Source: CAIKZZ01 sp036742455 (GTDB taxonomy: Bacteria > Pseudomonadota > Gammaproteobacteria > Steroidobacterales > Steroidobacteraceae). Taken from it: a DNA stretch of 64,000 nt. Shown here in pieces: positions 36,972-50,725 of this stretch. The number at the start of each line of letters is the position of its first letter. Position 1 is the stretch's first letter. Below the pieces are notes generated by a model that worked only from the letters and a program-made list of their open reading frames with translations, was not told the DNA's origin and did no database searches. The position numbers were made by a program, and so were the translations under genes. The stretch spans positions 1-64,000 of the forward strand of contig DAINQU010000013.1 of the NCBI GenBank assembly GCA_036742455.1. Reading direction: 5' to 3'.

Positions 36972-38036
36972 ATGACCGCCCCCACCATCGTCGCCCTCTC
37001 CGGCGGCGTCGACTCCGCCGTTGCTGCCCTCTTACTCCTGCGTGCCGGCCACGCGGTGGAGGGCTTGCACATGACCAATTGGGTCGAGGACGACGACGGC
37101 TATTGCACGGCGGCGGACGACTGGCAGGCGGCCCGCGCGGTCGGTGAGACCCTCGGGATCCCGGTCCATCGCGTCAGTTTCGCCGAGGAATACCGCGCCA
37201 AGGTGTTTGCCGATTTTCTGGCCGGCTACGCCGCCGGGCGCACCCCGAACCCGGACATCCTCTGCAACCGCGAAGTGAAATTCGGCGCGTGCCTCGAGTA
37301 CGTCGCCCGCCTCGGCGGCGAGCGCTTGGCCACCGGGCATTACGCACGGATCGCCCCGGGCCCGAACGGGCCGCGGCTCCTGCGGGCGGTCGATCCGTCC
37401 AAGGATCAAAGCTACTTTTTGCAGCAAATGCCGCGCGCCGCCTTGGCGCAGGCGCTGTTTCCGCTGGGGGATTTGCCCAAAGCCGCGGTCCGTCAACTCG
37501 CCCGCGAGGCGGGCCTGCCGGTGGCCGAACGCCCTGACAGCACGGGCATTTGTTTTATCGGCGAGCGCCCGTTCCGGGAGTTTTTGAGCCGCTATCTCGC
37601 CCCGAACCCAGGGCCCATCGAGACTCCGGACGGCGACGTCGTCGGCGAGCACACCGGCCTCATGTTCCACACCGTCGGTCAACGCGGCGGCCTTGGCATC
37701 GGCGGCCGGAAGGATTACCCGGATTTGCCGTGGTACGTCGCCGGTAAGGACGTCGCCCGCAACGCCCTGATCGTGGTGCAAGGCGCCGATCATCCGGCGC
37801 TCGCGCAGGACCGGTTTCGCACCGAACCGGTGCAGTGGCTCGTCGATCCACCGGCGGCGGAGTTCGCCGGAGAAGTGCAGATCCGCCACCGCCAAACGCC
37901 GGTACCGGCCCATATCCACTGGACGGACCACGGCGCCGAGATCCGCCTAGAGACGCCGCTGCGCGGGATTGCGCCCGGGCAATACGCGGCGTTCTATCAA
38001 GGCGACGATTGTTTAGGCGGCGCCCCGATCCGTTAG
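36972..38036 (+). CDS. mnmA: tRNA 2-thiouridine synthase MnmA
   Basis: A 354-residue PP-loop enzyme: LSGGVDSAVAALLL, MTNWVEDDDGYCTAADDW, and the two catalytic cysteines in NPDILCNREVKFG and DSTGICFIGERPF. It thiolates U34 of tRNA Lys, Glu and Gln, with sulfur from the IscS/Tus relay. tRNA-Lys(TTT), one of its substrates, is encoded at 63.2 kb. Confidence 0.96.
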   Translation: MTAPTIVALSGGVDSAVAALLLLRAGHAVEGLHMTNWVEDDDGYCTAADDWQAARAVGETLGIPVHRVSFAEEYRAKVFADFLAGYAAGRTPNPDILCNREVKFGACLEYVARLGGERLATGHYARIAPGPNGPRLLRAVDPSKDQSYFLQQMPRAALAQALFPLGDLPKAAVRQLAREAGLPVAERPDSTGICFIGERPFREFLSRYLAPNPGPIETPDGDVVGEHTGLMFHTVGQRGGLGIGGRKDYPDLPWYVAGKDVARNALIVVQGADHPALAQDRFRTEPVQWLVDPPAAEFAGEVQIRHRQTPVPAHIHWTDHGAEIRLETPLRGIAPGQYAAFYQGDDCLGGAPIR

Positions 38037-38062
38037 TTTTTGTTGCACCGCAAAGATATAAT
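38033..38062 (+). promoter_or_regulatory. Probable acnA promoter
   Basis: TTAGTT (38033-38038), an 18-nt spacer and a perfect TATAAT (38057-38062), followed by the Shine-Dalgarno GGAGG (38077-38081) and the ATG at 38086. The -35 box overlaps the mnmA stop codon. Confidence 0.55.
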
Positions 38063-38085
38063 TGACCGGTTACCCCGGAGGTTCC

Positions 38086-40761
<2,676 letters not shown>

Positions 40762-40814
40762 GCGGTCCCGCGCAGGCCTCCACGGCGACCCCGCGCCTCG
40801 GCGCGGCGGTCGCC

Positions 40815-41447
40815 GTGTTCGATTTGGACGGGACGATCACCTGGCACGACACGCTCGTCCCGTACTTGTGCGATGTGCTGCGGGCGCATCCGGCGCGGGC
40901 CCTGCGCTTGTGGCGGGTGCCCGGCGCCCTCGTGCGCTTCGCCTGGGATCGCGACCGCGGCCCGTTGAAGGCGAGCCTCATCCGCGCCGTCATGGGCGGT
41001 CTGGGTCGCTCGGAAGTCGCGGCCCTGACCGAGCAGTTCCTGGATCGGCGGCTCACGCAGTTGACGCGGCCTGCGGCGCTGGCAGCCATTGAAGCGCATC
41101 GAGCGGACGGCGCGTACCTCGTGCTGCTCTCCGCCAGCACCGATTTTTACGTGCCGGCCATCGCTAGGCGCTTGGGCTTCGCCGAGACGCTCTGCACGGG
41201 CGTGCGTTGGGACGGTGATCGCCTGCACGGCGCGCTGTCGACCGAGAACCACCGCGATGCAGTGAAGACCCGGTGCATTGAGGCGCTGCGGCGCCGGCAC
41301 CCGGGGTGCACGATCGCCGCCTACGGCAACTCGAGCTCCGATTTCGACCACCTGCTCAGCGTGGAGCAACCCCTCGTGGTCAACGCCTCCCGGCGCACCG
41401 CCCGTCGCGCGGCCGCCTTGGGACTGCCCACTCAACACTGGACGTAA
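40815..41447 (+). CDS. HAD-superfamily (IB) phosphatase, start uncertain
   Basis: About 210 residues. HAD motif I DLDGTITWHD, motif II LLSASTDFY, and motif IV YGNSSSDFDHL identify the IB subfamily (phosphoserine-phosphatase-like). The GTG at 40815 would start right at FDLDG and lose the first beta-strand. The frame stays open upstream (AAVAVFDLDG) into acnA with no ATG, GTG or TTG, so translation may begin at a CTG at 40758 that overlaps the acnA stop (CTGA). The substrate is unknown. Confidence 0.8.
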   Translation: MFDLDGTITWHDTLVPYLCDVLRAHPARALRLWRVPGALVRFAWDRDRGPLKASLIRAVMGGLGRSEVAALTEQFLDRRLTQLTRPAALAAIEAHRADGAYLVLLSASTDFYVPAIARRLGFAETLCTGVRWDGDRLHGALSTENHRDAVKTRCIEALRRRHPGCTIAAYGNSSSDFDHLLSVEQPLVVNASRRTARRAAALGLPTQHWT

Positions 41448-41485
41448 GGGTTTATACCGAGGGCAGACGACTTGCCTCCGTAATT

Positions 41486-41504
41486 GCGAATGATTATCAT
41501 TTGC
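41486..41504. promoter_or_regulatory. Fur box
   Basis: GCGAATGATTATCATTTGC is a 19-bp palindrome with one mismatched pair; the core AATGATTATCATT is perfect. I count 14 of 19 matches to the classic Fur consensus. It lies 25 nt before the cupredoxin start codon, so iron-replete repression of this operon is expected. Confidence 0.75.
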
Positions 41505-41529
41505 ACACTCACCCACGGAGTGTTGCCCC

Positions 41530-41838
41530 ATGTGGATCACCCTCACTGCCGTCGCCCTGTCCGCCGCACCGGCCCCCGCCGTCCTGCACCTGACCATCGA
41601 AGGGCATCGCCTCTCGCCGAGCGTCCTGGAAGCCCCGGCCGGCCAGAAACTGCAACTCATCGTCGAGAATAAAGACTCGAACGCCGAGGAAATTGAGAGT
41701 TACACGCTCAATCGGGAAAAAGTCGTGGGCCCGGGCAAAACCGTCACGCTGTACCTCGGCCCCCTCGACGCCGGGGACTACGATCTCTACGGCGAAGACC
41801 ACCCGGACAGCGCCCAAGCCACGCTGACGGTGCGCTAA
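41530..41838 (+). CDS. Cupredoxin-like periplasmic protein (EfeO cupredoxin type)
   Basis: A 102-residue protein with a short signal peptide (ALSAAPAPA) and a single cupredoxin-like beta-sandwich: LHLTIEGHRLSPSVLEAPAG, LQLIVENKDSNAEEIESY, LGPLDAGDYDLYGEDHPDSA. No Cys and no internal Met is present, so a type 1 copper site cannot form. This is the form found in the N-terminal domain of EfeO and in small proteins near FTR1-type iron permeases. The Fur box supports a role in iron handling, but no permease is encoded here. Confidence 0.8.
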   Translation: MWITLTAVALSAAPAPAVLHLTIEGHRLSPSVLEAPAGQKLQLIVENKDSNAEEIESYTLNREKVVGPGKTVTLYLGPLDAGDYDLYGEDHPDSAQATLTVR

Positions 41839-41839
41839 G

Positions 41840-42559
41840 GTGCGCGCCGCGCACGTCGCAGCCAGCGCTCTCCTCTTCAGCGGCCTCGCGGGGCTGAGCG
41901 CGCCGACCCGCGCCGACGTCATTTACAGCCCCGTCGTTGAGGAAGGCGAAGCGGCGCTCGAGTGGCGTTCCACCGTCAATGCCGGCGGTGCCGAAGAGCA
42001 CAAACTCGAACTCGAATACTCGCCGACGGCCTGGTGGACCACCGAAGTCCTGACGACCGCCGACCGCGATCCGGGGGCGGCGCGCCAACTGACCGAAGTG
42101 TCGTTCGAGAACGTGATCAGCCTCAATCCGCAGGGTCGCGACTGGGCGGACTTGGGCGTGCTCGGCGAGCTGTCGCGGAGTCTGCGCGGGAACCACGCGT
42201 GGGCGCTCGAACTCGGGCTCTTGGGCGAGCACGCGACCGCGCACACCGTCACCACCGTCAATCTGTCGGCGGAGAAGGAACTTTTGCCGGGCGCTGAGGC
42301 CGAATGGGTCGCCGCGGCGCGCTGGCGGTGGCGCTTACGTCCCACCTTCGAGCCCGGTGTCGAGTACCATGCGGACCTCGGCACGACACCACACTTCGGG
42401 CCGATACAGGCTCAGCGTCACTCCATCGGACCCTCCGCGCTCGGTCGTTTTCGGCTGCCCGGGGCGACCCTCCGATACGAGGCGGCCTGGGTCATCGGTC
42501 TGACGCGGGGCTCCCCGGCGAGCACGGCGCGGCTGCAGTTGGAATGGGAATTTCATTGA
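41840..42559 (+). CDS. Uncharacterised secreted, probably outer-membrane protein
   Basis: A 239-residue protein beginning with GTG one base after the cupredoxin stop. Signal peptide to about residue 24 (PTRADV), then alternating amphipathic strands (KLELEYSPTAWWTTEVL, WALELGLLGEHA, TLRYEAAWVIGL) and a C-terminal LQLEWEFH, consistent with a small beta-barrel or beta-rich envelope protein. No named family recognised. Position in a Fur-controlled operon suggests a part in metal handling. Confidence 0.7.
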   Translation: MRAAHVAASALLFSGLAGLSAPTRADVIYSPVVEEGEAALEWRSTVNAGGAEEHKLELEYSPTAWWTTEVLTTADRDPGAARQLTEVSFENVISLNPQGRDWADLGVLGELSRSLRGNHAWALELGLLGEHATAHTVTTVNLSAEKELLPGAEAEWVAAARWRWRLRPTFEPGVEYHADLGTTPHFGPIQAQRHSIGPSALGRFRLPGATLRYEAAWVIGLTRGSPASTARLQLEWEFH

Positions 42560-42585
42560 CGGGGCGTAGAGCCCGGGAGTGCCTC

Positions 42586-43526
<941 letters not shown>

Positions 43527-43536
<10 letters not shown>

Positions 43537-44165
43537 GTCGGGACCGTTGGTTACGCTGGGTCGGTAAACCGGTGGTGCATGCGCTGGCGGCCGCGCCGCT
43601 GGCGCTGCTCGCCGGTCGCACGTTTTGGCACCCGGAGCTCTTGGGGGCAAACCCCGTCACGACGATCATCGATCAGCTCGGCCTGTGGGCACTGCGCCTC
43701 TTGCTCGTCACCCTCGCGCTGACGCCGTTGCGTTACCTGACCCACAGCTCGGCGTGGTTGCTGTACCGACGGCTGTTGGGTCTGTGGGCGGCTACCTACG
43801 CGTTTTTGCACTTGCTGATGTACGTCGTGGTGGATCAACGCCTCGATATCCGGGTGCTGCTCGAGGACGTGCTCAAACGCCCGTGGATCACGGTCGGGTT
43901 TGCGGCAGTGCTGATTTTGCTGGCACTGACCGTCACCTCGACCCGCGGCATGATGCGGCGCCTCGGTCGGCGCTGGCAGACCTTGCACTACGGCGTGTAC
44001 CTCGCTGCCGTCGGCGGCGTCTGGCACTACTGGTGGCAAGTCAAAAAGGACATCCGTGCGCCGATTGCCTACGCGGCCGTGTTTGCCCTGCTGATGGGCT
44101 ACCGCGGCGCGCGCCGTTGGCTCAAAGCGCGGTCCGCACCTGCCACAGCTCCGGGAAGAATTTAA
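43527..44165 (+). CDS. msrQ: MsrP haem-binding membrane subunit MsrQ
   Basis: A 212-residue ferric-reductase-like membrane protein with about six helices. Haem-ligand His residues are in FLHLLMYVVVD and LHYGVYLAAVGGVWHYWW. It passes electrons from the quinone pool or flavin reductase to MsrP. The ATG lies 10 nt inside the msrP end, and the 3' end overlaps kynA on the other strand by 44 nt. Confidence 0.94.
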
Positions 44166-44985
44166 GCTCGAGCGCCTTGGCGAGGTAGTTCACGCCGCTC
44201 GTGCCGCCGGTGCCGGCCTTGCGACCGATGATGCGTTCGACCGTCTTCATGTGCGAGAAGCGCCAGTCCTGAAAGCGATGGTCGAGTTCCATCAGGCGCT
44301 CGGCGAGCTCGTACAGGTCCCAGTGCGCCTTGGTGCTGTGGTAGACGGCGAGCCACGCCGCGGCCACGGACTTGTGCGGCACGTACGGCAGGCTGTAGTC
44401 GCGCACGAGCACCTCGTCCGCAATGCCGAAGCCACGGCGCGAGAGCAACTGTAAGCACTCGTCGTACAGGCTCGGCGCCGCGAGCGCCGTCTCCAGTTGT
44501 GCGTAGACCTCCGGATGATCGCGGTGCACCGCGATCATCGCGCGATTTTTGTTGCCGATCGTGAACTCCAGCAAGCGGTACTGCCACGACTGGAAGCCGG
44601 ACGAGCGCCCGAGATCGTTGCGAAAGCGCGCGTAGTCAAAGGGCGTCAGCGTCGCCAGCACATCCCACACGTGCGTCAGCTGACTTTGGATGTGGCCGAT
44701 CCGCGTCAACGTCGTAAACGCGCGCAAGAGTTCGTCGCGGCGGATCGCGTCCATCGCCGTCGACAACTCGTGCAACGCCAACTTCATCCACAACTCGCTC
44801 GTCTGGTGCACGATGATGAAGAGCATCTCGTCGTGCTCGGCCGAGCGCGGGTGTTGCGCAGTCAGAATCCGCTCGAGATCAAGGTACTCCCCGTAGGTCT
44901 GTGCCTTCGGGATATCCCAGTGGATGGGCTCGTTCGAGACATCGACCTGCACGCCGACGCCCGCCTCCTCGTCGTGACCGCTCAT
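44122..44985 (-). CDS. kynA: Tryptophan 2,3-dioxygenase
   Basis: A 287-residue haem dioxygenase. Active-site His in FIIVHQTSELWMKLALHEL, haem-ligating His in WRFSHMKTVERIIG, and GTGGTSGVNYLAKAL near the C terminus. It opens tryptophan to N-formylkynurenine; no other kynurenine gene is in the window. The ATG at 44985 overlaps the preceding gene's stop (ATGA). Confidence 0.95.
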   Translation of the reverse strand: MSGHDEEAGVGVQVDVSNEPIHWDIPKAQTYGEYLDLERILTAQHPRSAEHDEMLFIIVHQTSELWMKLALHELSTAMDAIRRDELLRAFTTLTRIGHIQSQLTHVWDVLATLTPFDYARFRNDLGRSSGFQSWQYRLLEFTIGNKNRAMIAVHRDHPEVYAQLETALAAPSLYDECLQLLSRRGFGIADEVLVRDYSLPYVPHKSVAAAWLAVYHSTKAHWDLYELAERLMELDHRFQDWRFSHMKTVERIIGRKAGTGGTSGVNYLAKALELKFFPELWQVRTAL

Positions 44986-45734
44986 ACGGGACTCCCGACG
45001 TTCAGCCAACTCGGCACGCGCCGCCAGCCTTCGGTGAGGTCGCGGTCCAGCGTTTGGTAGTCCGGCTCGTGCGATGCGACGAGCCCCCAGAATCGAGCAG
45101 AGTGGTTCATATGACGCGTGTGCGAGAGCTCGTGAACGAAGAGGTAACGAACGACCTCCGGCGGTTGGAACAGGATAGCGACGTTGAGGCTGATCGTCCC
45201 GCTGCGCGAACAACTGCCCCAGCGGGTGCGTTGGCGTCGCCATTGCACGTCCCGATAGGTGACGCCCATCTCCGCGGCGACGTCCGCAAACCACGGCTCG
45301 AGCGAGCGCCTCGCCTCGGCGATCGCCCACGCGGCGAGGCCCCGATGCGCGCCGTCGCGATCCTCGGGCGGGTGACGCACTTCCAAGACGCGATCCGCCG
45401 TCACCCGAAACCCGGCGCGGCCCACCCGGTAATGGACCACCCAATGGTCGCCGGTCGAGGGCAACTCGATCGCAACCGGCAGTGCGCTGTCTTCGGCCAC
45501 CGAGAACTGCGCGACTTTGCGCTCGATCCAGTCACGGTGCTTGAGTAGAAAGTCTTGAACGACGGCCGGCCGCGTGCCTTTGGGGACACTGACGGCCACC
45601 CGACCACCCGGGTACACCCGCACGTTCAACCGCCGTACCCGCGCATTCTCGCGGATCTCGATCGGCACCGACCGCGCCGTGAACAACTCGCGCTGCAGAC
45701 TGTCGCCCACGCGGCTCAGAGCCTCGCCGCCCAC
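44982..45734 (-). CDS. YgjP-like zinc metallohydrolase (M48/SprT-type)
   Basis: A 250-residue protein with HELSHTRHMNHSARFW, an HExxH motif with downstream His/Glu, and the preceding WGSCSRSGTISLN typical of the YgjP/DUF45 family. E. coli YgjP has been reported as a UTP pyrophosphatase-like metal protein; function here is unproven. GTG start, overlapping the fadH end by 19 nt, and translationally coupled to kynA downstream. Confidence 0.85.
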   Translation of the reverse strand: MGGEALSRVGDSLQRELFTARSVPIEIRENARVRRLNVRVYPGGRVAVSVPKGTRPAVVQDFLLKHRDWIERKVAQFSVAEDSALPVAIELPSTGDHWVVHYRVGRAGFRVTADRVLEVRHPPEDRDGAHRGLAAWAIAEARRSLEPWFADVAAEMGVTYRDVQWRRQRTRWGSCSRSGTISLNVAILFQPPEVVRYLFVHELSHTRHMNHSARFWGLVASHEPDYQTLDRDLTEGWRRVPSWLNVGSPV

Positions 45735-47713
45735 TCGGCACCGTCGCGGATGGCCCGCTCGGCATCGAGTTCAGCCGCTAAGCGGGCGCCGCCAATGCGC
45801 GCATCGGCCTCCGCGGGGACGACGGACTCTTGGCCGGCGCAAATCACGACGGTATCGACGGGCAGACACTGCGCGACGCCTTGAATCGTCACGTGCAGAC
45901 CGTCGGCATCGAGCCGCTCGTAGGTCACGCCGGCGATGAACTGGACGCCACGGGCTTTGAGTTCCGCCCGATGGATCCAGCCGGTGGTGCGACCGAGGCC
46001 GTCACCGATCTTGGCGATCTTCCGCTGTAAGAGCACCACCTGCCGCCCGCTCGGCGCGTCCGCGGCGCTCGTCGGCAACAGCCCGCCCGGCTGCGTCAAC
46101 GTGCGGTCGATGCCCCAGTGGTCGGCAAAGGCCGCGACCGGATCGTCGGCGGGTGGCGGCGCGGTCAAGAGCGTCGCCACGTCAAAGCCGATGCCGCCGG
46201 CCCCGATAATGGCGACGCGCGGCCCCACCGGCACGCGCCCTTCGATCACGCTCGGGTAATCCACCACCCGCGGATCGTCGCTGCCGGGGAACGCGATTCG
46301 TCGGGGCGCCACGCCCGTCGCCCACACCACGGCGTCAAAGGTCGCGAGCATCGCCGCGTCCGGCGCGGTATGCAGCTGCACGGTGACGCCCAGTACCTCG
46401 AGCCGCCGGCGGAAATAGCGCAAGGTCTCGCGGAATTCCTCTTTGCCCGGGATCCGCGCGGCGAGCTTGAACTGACCGCCGATCGCGTCGCTGCGCTCGA
46501 ACAGCGTCACCGCGTGGCCGCGCTCGGCCGCCACGGTCGCACACGACAAACCCGCCGGTCCGGCGCCGATCACCGCGACCCGGCGCGGGGCCGTCGCCTT
46601 CGTGTACACGAGCGTGGTCTCGTGCCCGGCCCGCGGGTTGACGAGGCAGCTGACCTCCTCGCCCGCGAAAATCTTGTCGAGGCACGCCTGGTTGCAGGCG
46701 ATGCAGGTGTTGATCTCATCGGCCCGGCCCGCCGCCGCCTTCTGCACGAAGTCCGGATCGGCCAAAAAGGGCCGTGCCATCGACACCAGCGTCGCACCGC
46801 CGCGCGCGAGCACCGACTCGGCCACGGCCGGATCGTTGATGCGATTGGTGGCCACGAGCGGCAGCGTCACGTGCGGTCGCAGTCGCTCGGTCACCCAGGC
46901 AAAACCGGCGCGCGGGACCAGGGTCGCGATCGTCGGGATCCGCGCCTCGTGCCAACCGATACCGGTGTTGATGATCGTCGCCCCCGCCGCCTCGATCGCT
47001 TGGGCGAGCGTCACGACCTCGTCGAAGGTGCTGCCGCCCTCGACCAGATCCAGCATCGAAAGCCGGAAAATCAAAATGAAGTCCGGCCCCACCGCGCGCC
47101 GTGCTTCGGTGACGATCGTGGTGGCCAGCCGTATGCGATTGGCGTAGCTGCCGCCCCAGGCATCCTCGCGCCGATTGGTGCGCGCGGCGATGAACTCGTT
47201 GATGAGGTAGCCCTCCGAGCCCATGATTTCGACGCCGTCGTAACCGGCCTCGCGGGCCAGATCCGTGGTGCGCGTGAACGCGGCGATCTGCCGGCGGATG
47301 CTGCGCTCCGTCAACGCATGGGGCGTGTGCCGTGCGATCGGCGCCCGAATCGCCGACGGCGCGACCGGATGCTTGTGGTGGGCATAGCGGCCGGTGTGCA
47401 GGATCTGCAAACAGACGTGACCCCCCTCGGCATGGACCGCTTCCGGCACCAGTCGGTGGTACGCCACGGCCCGGGGGTGACTGAACGTCTCACGGCCCCA
47501 GCCGCCGCGTCCGACGCCGTTCGGGGCCACGCCGCCGGTGACGATGAGGCCCGCGCCGCCACGGGCCCGTTCGGCCAAGTACGCCGCGAGGCGCGGATAC
47601 CGCGCCGGTTGGTCCTCCAGTCCCGTGTGCATCGACCCCATCAGGGCGCGATTACGCAGTTGCACGAAGCCAAGGTCGAGGGGCGCCAACAGATGCGGAT
47701 AGGGAGTGCTCAT
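45716..47713 (-). CDS. fadH: NADPH-dependent 2,4-dienoyl-CoA reductase FadH
   Basis: A 665-residue protein: an OYE-type FMN barrel (about 1-350, LLAPLDLGFVQLRNRALMGSMHTG), the 4Fe-4S cluster (CIACNQACLDKIFAGEEVSC) and a two-nucleotide-binding C-terminal half (VAVIGAGPAGLSCA for FAD, VAIIGAGGIGFDVA for NADPH). It removes double bonds at even positions during beta-oxidation. The ATG at 47713 gives the family N terminus. It fits the fatty-acid theme of the 9-13 kb region. Confidence 0.95.
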   Translation of the reverse strand: MSTPYPHLLAPLDLGFVQLRNRALMGSMHTGLEDQPARYPRLAAYLAERARGGAGLIVTGGVAPNGVGRGGWGRETFSHPRAVAYHRLVPEAVHAEGGHVCLQILHTGRYAHHKHPVAPSAIRAPIARHTPHALTERSIRRQIAAFTRTTDLAREAGYDGVEIMGSEGYLINEFIAARTNRREDAWGGSYANRIRLATTIVTEARRAVGPDFILIFRLSMLDLVEGGSTFDEVVTLAQAIEAAGATIINTGIGWHEARIPTIATLVPRAGFAWVTERLRPHVTLPLVATNRINDPAVAESVLARGGATLVSMARPFLADPDFVQKAAAGRADEINTCIACNQACLDKIFAGEEVSCLVNPRAGHETTLVYTKATAPRRVAVIGAGPAGLSCATVAAERGHAVTLFERSDAIGGQFKLAARIPGKEEFRETLRYFRRRLEVLGVTVQLHTAPDAAMLATFDAVVWATGVAPRRIAFPGSDDPRVVDYPSVIEGRVPVGPRVAIIGAGGIGFDVATLLTAPPPADDPVAAFADHWGIDRTLTQPGGLLPTSAADAPSGRQVVLLQRKIAKIGDGLGRTTGWIHRAELKARGVQFIAGVTYERLDADGLHVTIQGVAQCLPVDTVVICAGQESVVPAEADARIGGARLAAELDAERAIRDGAEWAARL

Positions 47714-47865
47714 GCTCGGATCATAGCAATGCGCCCCTCCGACCGGGGGACCACCCCCACCGGTTCGAGGCCTCTCGAGTGTGTCCTTCGTGCCGAGCGC
47801 CGCCGCACGCGCGTGGCCGCCGACAGCCGACCGCAAAATCCGCGCGGGGACGGTAACATGGCGTC

Positions 47866-48672
47866 ATGCATCCCCCACTCATCGACATCGGTATCAACCT
47901 CACCCACGACAGTTACGACGCCGACCGGGCGGCCGTCCTGCAACGGGCCCGCGACGCGGGGCTCGTCCACCTCGTGATCACGGGCGCCTCGCTCGAGGGC
48001 GCCGAGCACGCGGCCGCCCTCGCCGACAGCGATCCCACGTTCCTCTCCGCGACGGCCGGGGTACACCCCCACCACGCCAGCGAACTGACGCACGCGACCC
48101 GATCGCGCTTGGCCGAGGCCATGAGCCACCCCCGGGTGCGCGCCGCCGGGGAATGCGGGTTGGACTATTTCCGGGATTACTCGCCGCGCAGCGATCAGCG
48201 ACAAGCCTTTGAATGGCAGCTGGAAATGGCCATTGAACGAGGCTTGCCCGTGTTCTTGCACCAGCGCGATGCGCACGCGGATTTCGTGGCGGTGCTGAAA
48301 GCGGCGGGACCGTTACCGCCGTGCGTGGCGCACTGCTTCACCGGATCGGTGCAGGAGGCCGAGGAGTACCTCGCGATGGGGCTCCATATCGGCATCACCG
48401 GCTGGATCTGCGACGAGCGCCGCGGACGACATTTAGAAGACGTTGTCCGCCGTATCCCTGAGGATCGCCTCATGATCGAGACCGACGGTCCGTACCTATT
48501 GCCGCGCACGCTGCAGCCGAAGCCGGCGTCCCGTCGCAACGAACCGGCCTTCCTGCCGGAGGTCGCTCGGGTCATCGCCGCGGCGCGCGGCGAGTCCGTC
48601 GCGGCGCTCGCCGCGCACACGACCCAAACGGCCGCACGTTTTTTTGGTTTTTCGCTATCGAGCGAAATCTAA
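47866..48672 (+). CDS. tatD: TatD-family metal-dependent hydrolase
   Basis: A 268-residue TIM-barrel hydrolase: LIDIGINLTHDSYD, AGVHPHHAS, GECGLDYFRDYS (metal Glu), FLHQRDA, HCFTGS and IETDGPYLLP. This is the E. coli TatD subtype, a 3'-5' DNase involved in DNA fragment clearance and oxidative damage. It diverges from fadH. Confidence 0.93.
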   Translation: MHPPLIDIGINLTHDSYDADRAAVLQRARDAGLVHLVITGASLEGAEHAAALADSDPTFLSATAGVHPHHASELTHATRSRLAEAMSHPRVRAAGECGLDYFRDYSPRSDQRQAFEWQLEMAIERGLPVFLHQRDAHADFVAVLKAAGPLPPCVAHCFTGSVQEAEEYLAMGLHIGITGWICDERRGRHLEDVVRRIPEDRLMIETDGPYLLPRTLQPKPASRRNEPAFLPEVARVIAAARGESVAALAAHTTQTAARFFGFSLSSEI

Positions 48673-48678
48673 TTTTTT
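48650..48678 (+). terminator. Possible intrinsic terminator at the tatD end
   Basis: A 7-bp stem (TTTCGCT 48650-48656, AGCGAAA 48661-48667) with loop ATCG overlaps the last codons of tatD and is followed by TTTTTT at 48673-48678. Confidence 0.45.
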
Positions 48679-48719
48679 ACTTGATATAACAGTTTTAACC
48701 GATTGTTTAGGAAGTCTTT

Positions 48720-50138
<1,419 letters not shown>

Positions 50139-50143
50139 ACGCC

Positions 50144-50725
50144 TCAGCGGCGACGCAACTCACGCGGCGTGGGTTGCGTCACCGCGGCGAGCGCCGCAAA
50201 GGGCTCGGCGTAGAGCGCGCCCAACGCCGCCGCCGGTTCCGCATAATCGACCAAGTCCTCGAGCAGCACCGTGTGCGGCGGTGCGACGGTCGCAAAGCGC
50301 GCTCGCTCGAGCAGTACCACACACCCCTCCACCGGCACGGCATCGCCGGTCACGGCCCGCACGGCCGCGATCCGGTCGTACAGCGCGTGCAGCGGATTGG
50401 GGAAGGTGCGGCGCACGTTGCCGTCCATGACCGTCCACTCGTCCATGTGTTCGGCGCCGAAGACGGCCCCGCGCACGTTGCGAACGTCAACGATCACGAT
50501 CCCGCGCGAGCAGCGCAACAGAAAATCGACGTGGTACCACGCGTCCGCCCCGTCCGGGACGAGCACGTCGCGCAAGCACTCCGGCGCGATGGCCTCCAGA
50601 AGATCCACCAACCGCCGACGGCGACGCCGCTCGCGTCGCCACCACCAGCCGCCGCAAAGCGTGAGCGCGAATCCCACCAACGCACCGCCGCCGGCGGCGG
50701 CGATGCGCCACTCCCACAGCGTCAC
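50144..50725 (-). CDS. Membrane-anchored NERD-like protein
   Basis: A 193-residue protein with one N-terminal helix (about 8-26, AAGGGALVGFALTLCGGWWW), a basic stretch and a NERD-like (nuclease-related) domain: WYHVDFLLRCSRGIVIVDVR then FPNPLHALYDRIAAVRA. In NERD proteins the strand reads VIE-x-K; here it is IVDVR, so the Lys is Arg. Nuclease activity is doubtful. GTG start overlaps the thrC stop (GTGA). Confidence 0.75.
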   Translation of the reverse strand: MTLWEWRIAAAGGGALVGFALTLCGGWWWRRERRRRRRLVDLLEAIAPECLRDVLVPDGADAWYHVDFLLRCSRGIVIVDVRNVRGAVFGAEHMDEWTVMDGNVRRTFPNPLHALYDRIAAVRAVTGDAVPVEGCVVLLERARFATVAPPHTVLLEDLVDYAEPAAALGALYAEPFAALAAVTQPTPRELRRR

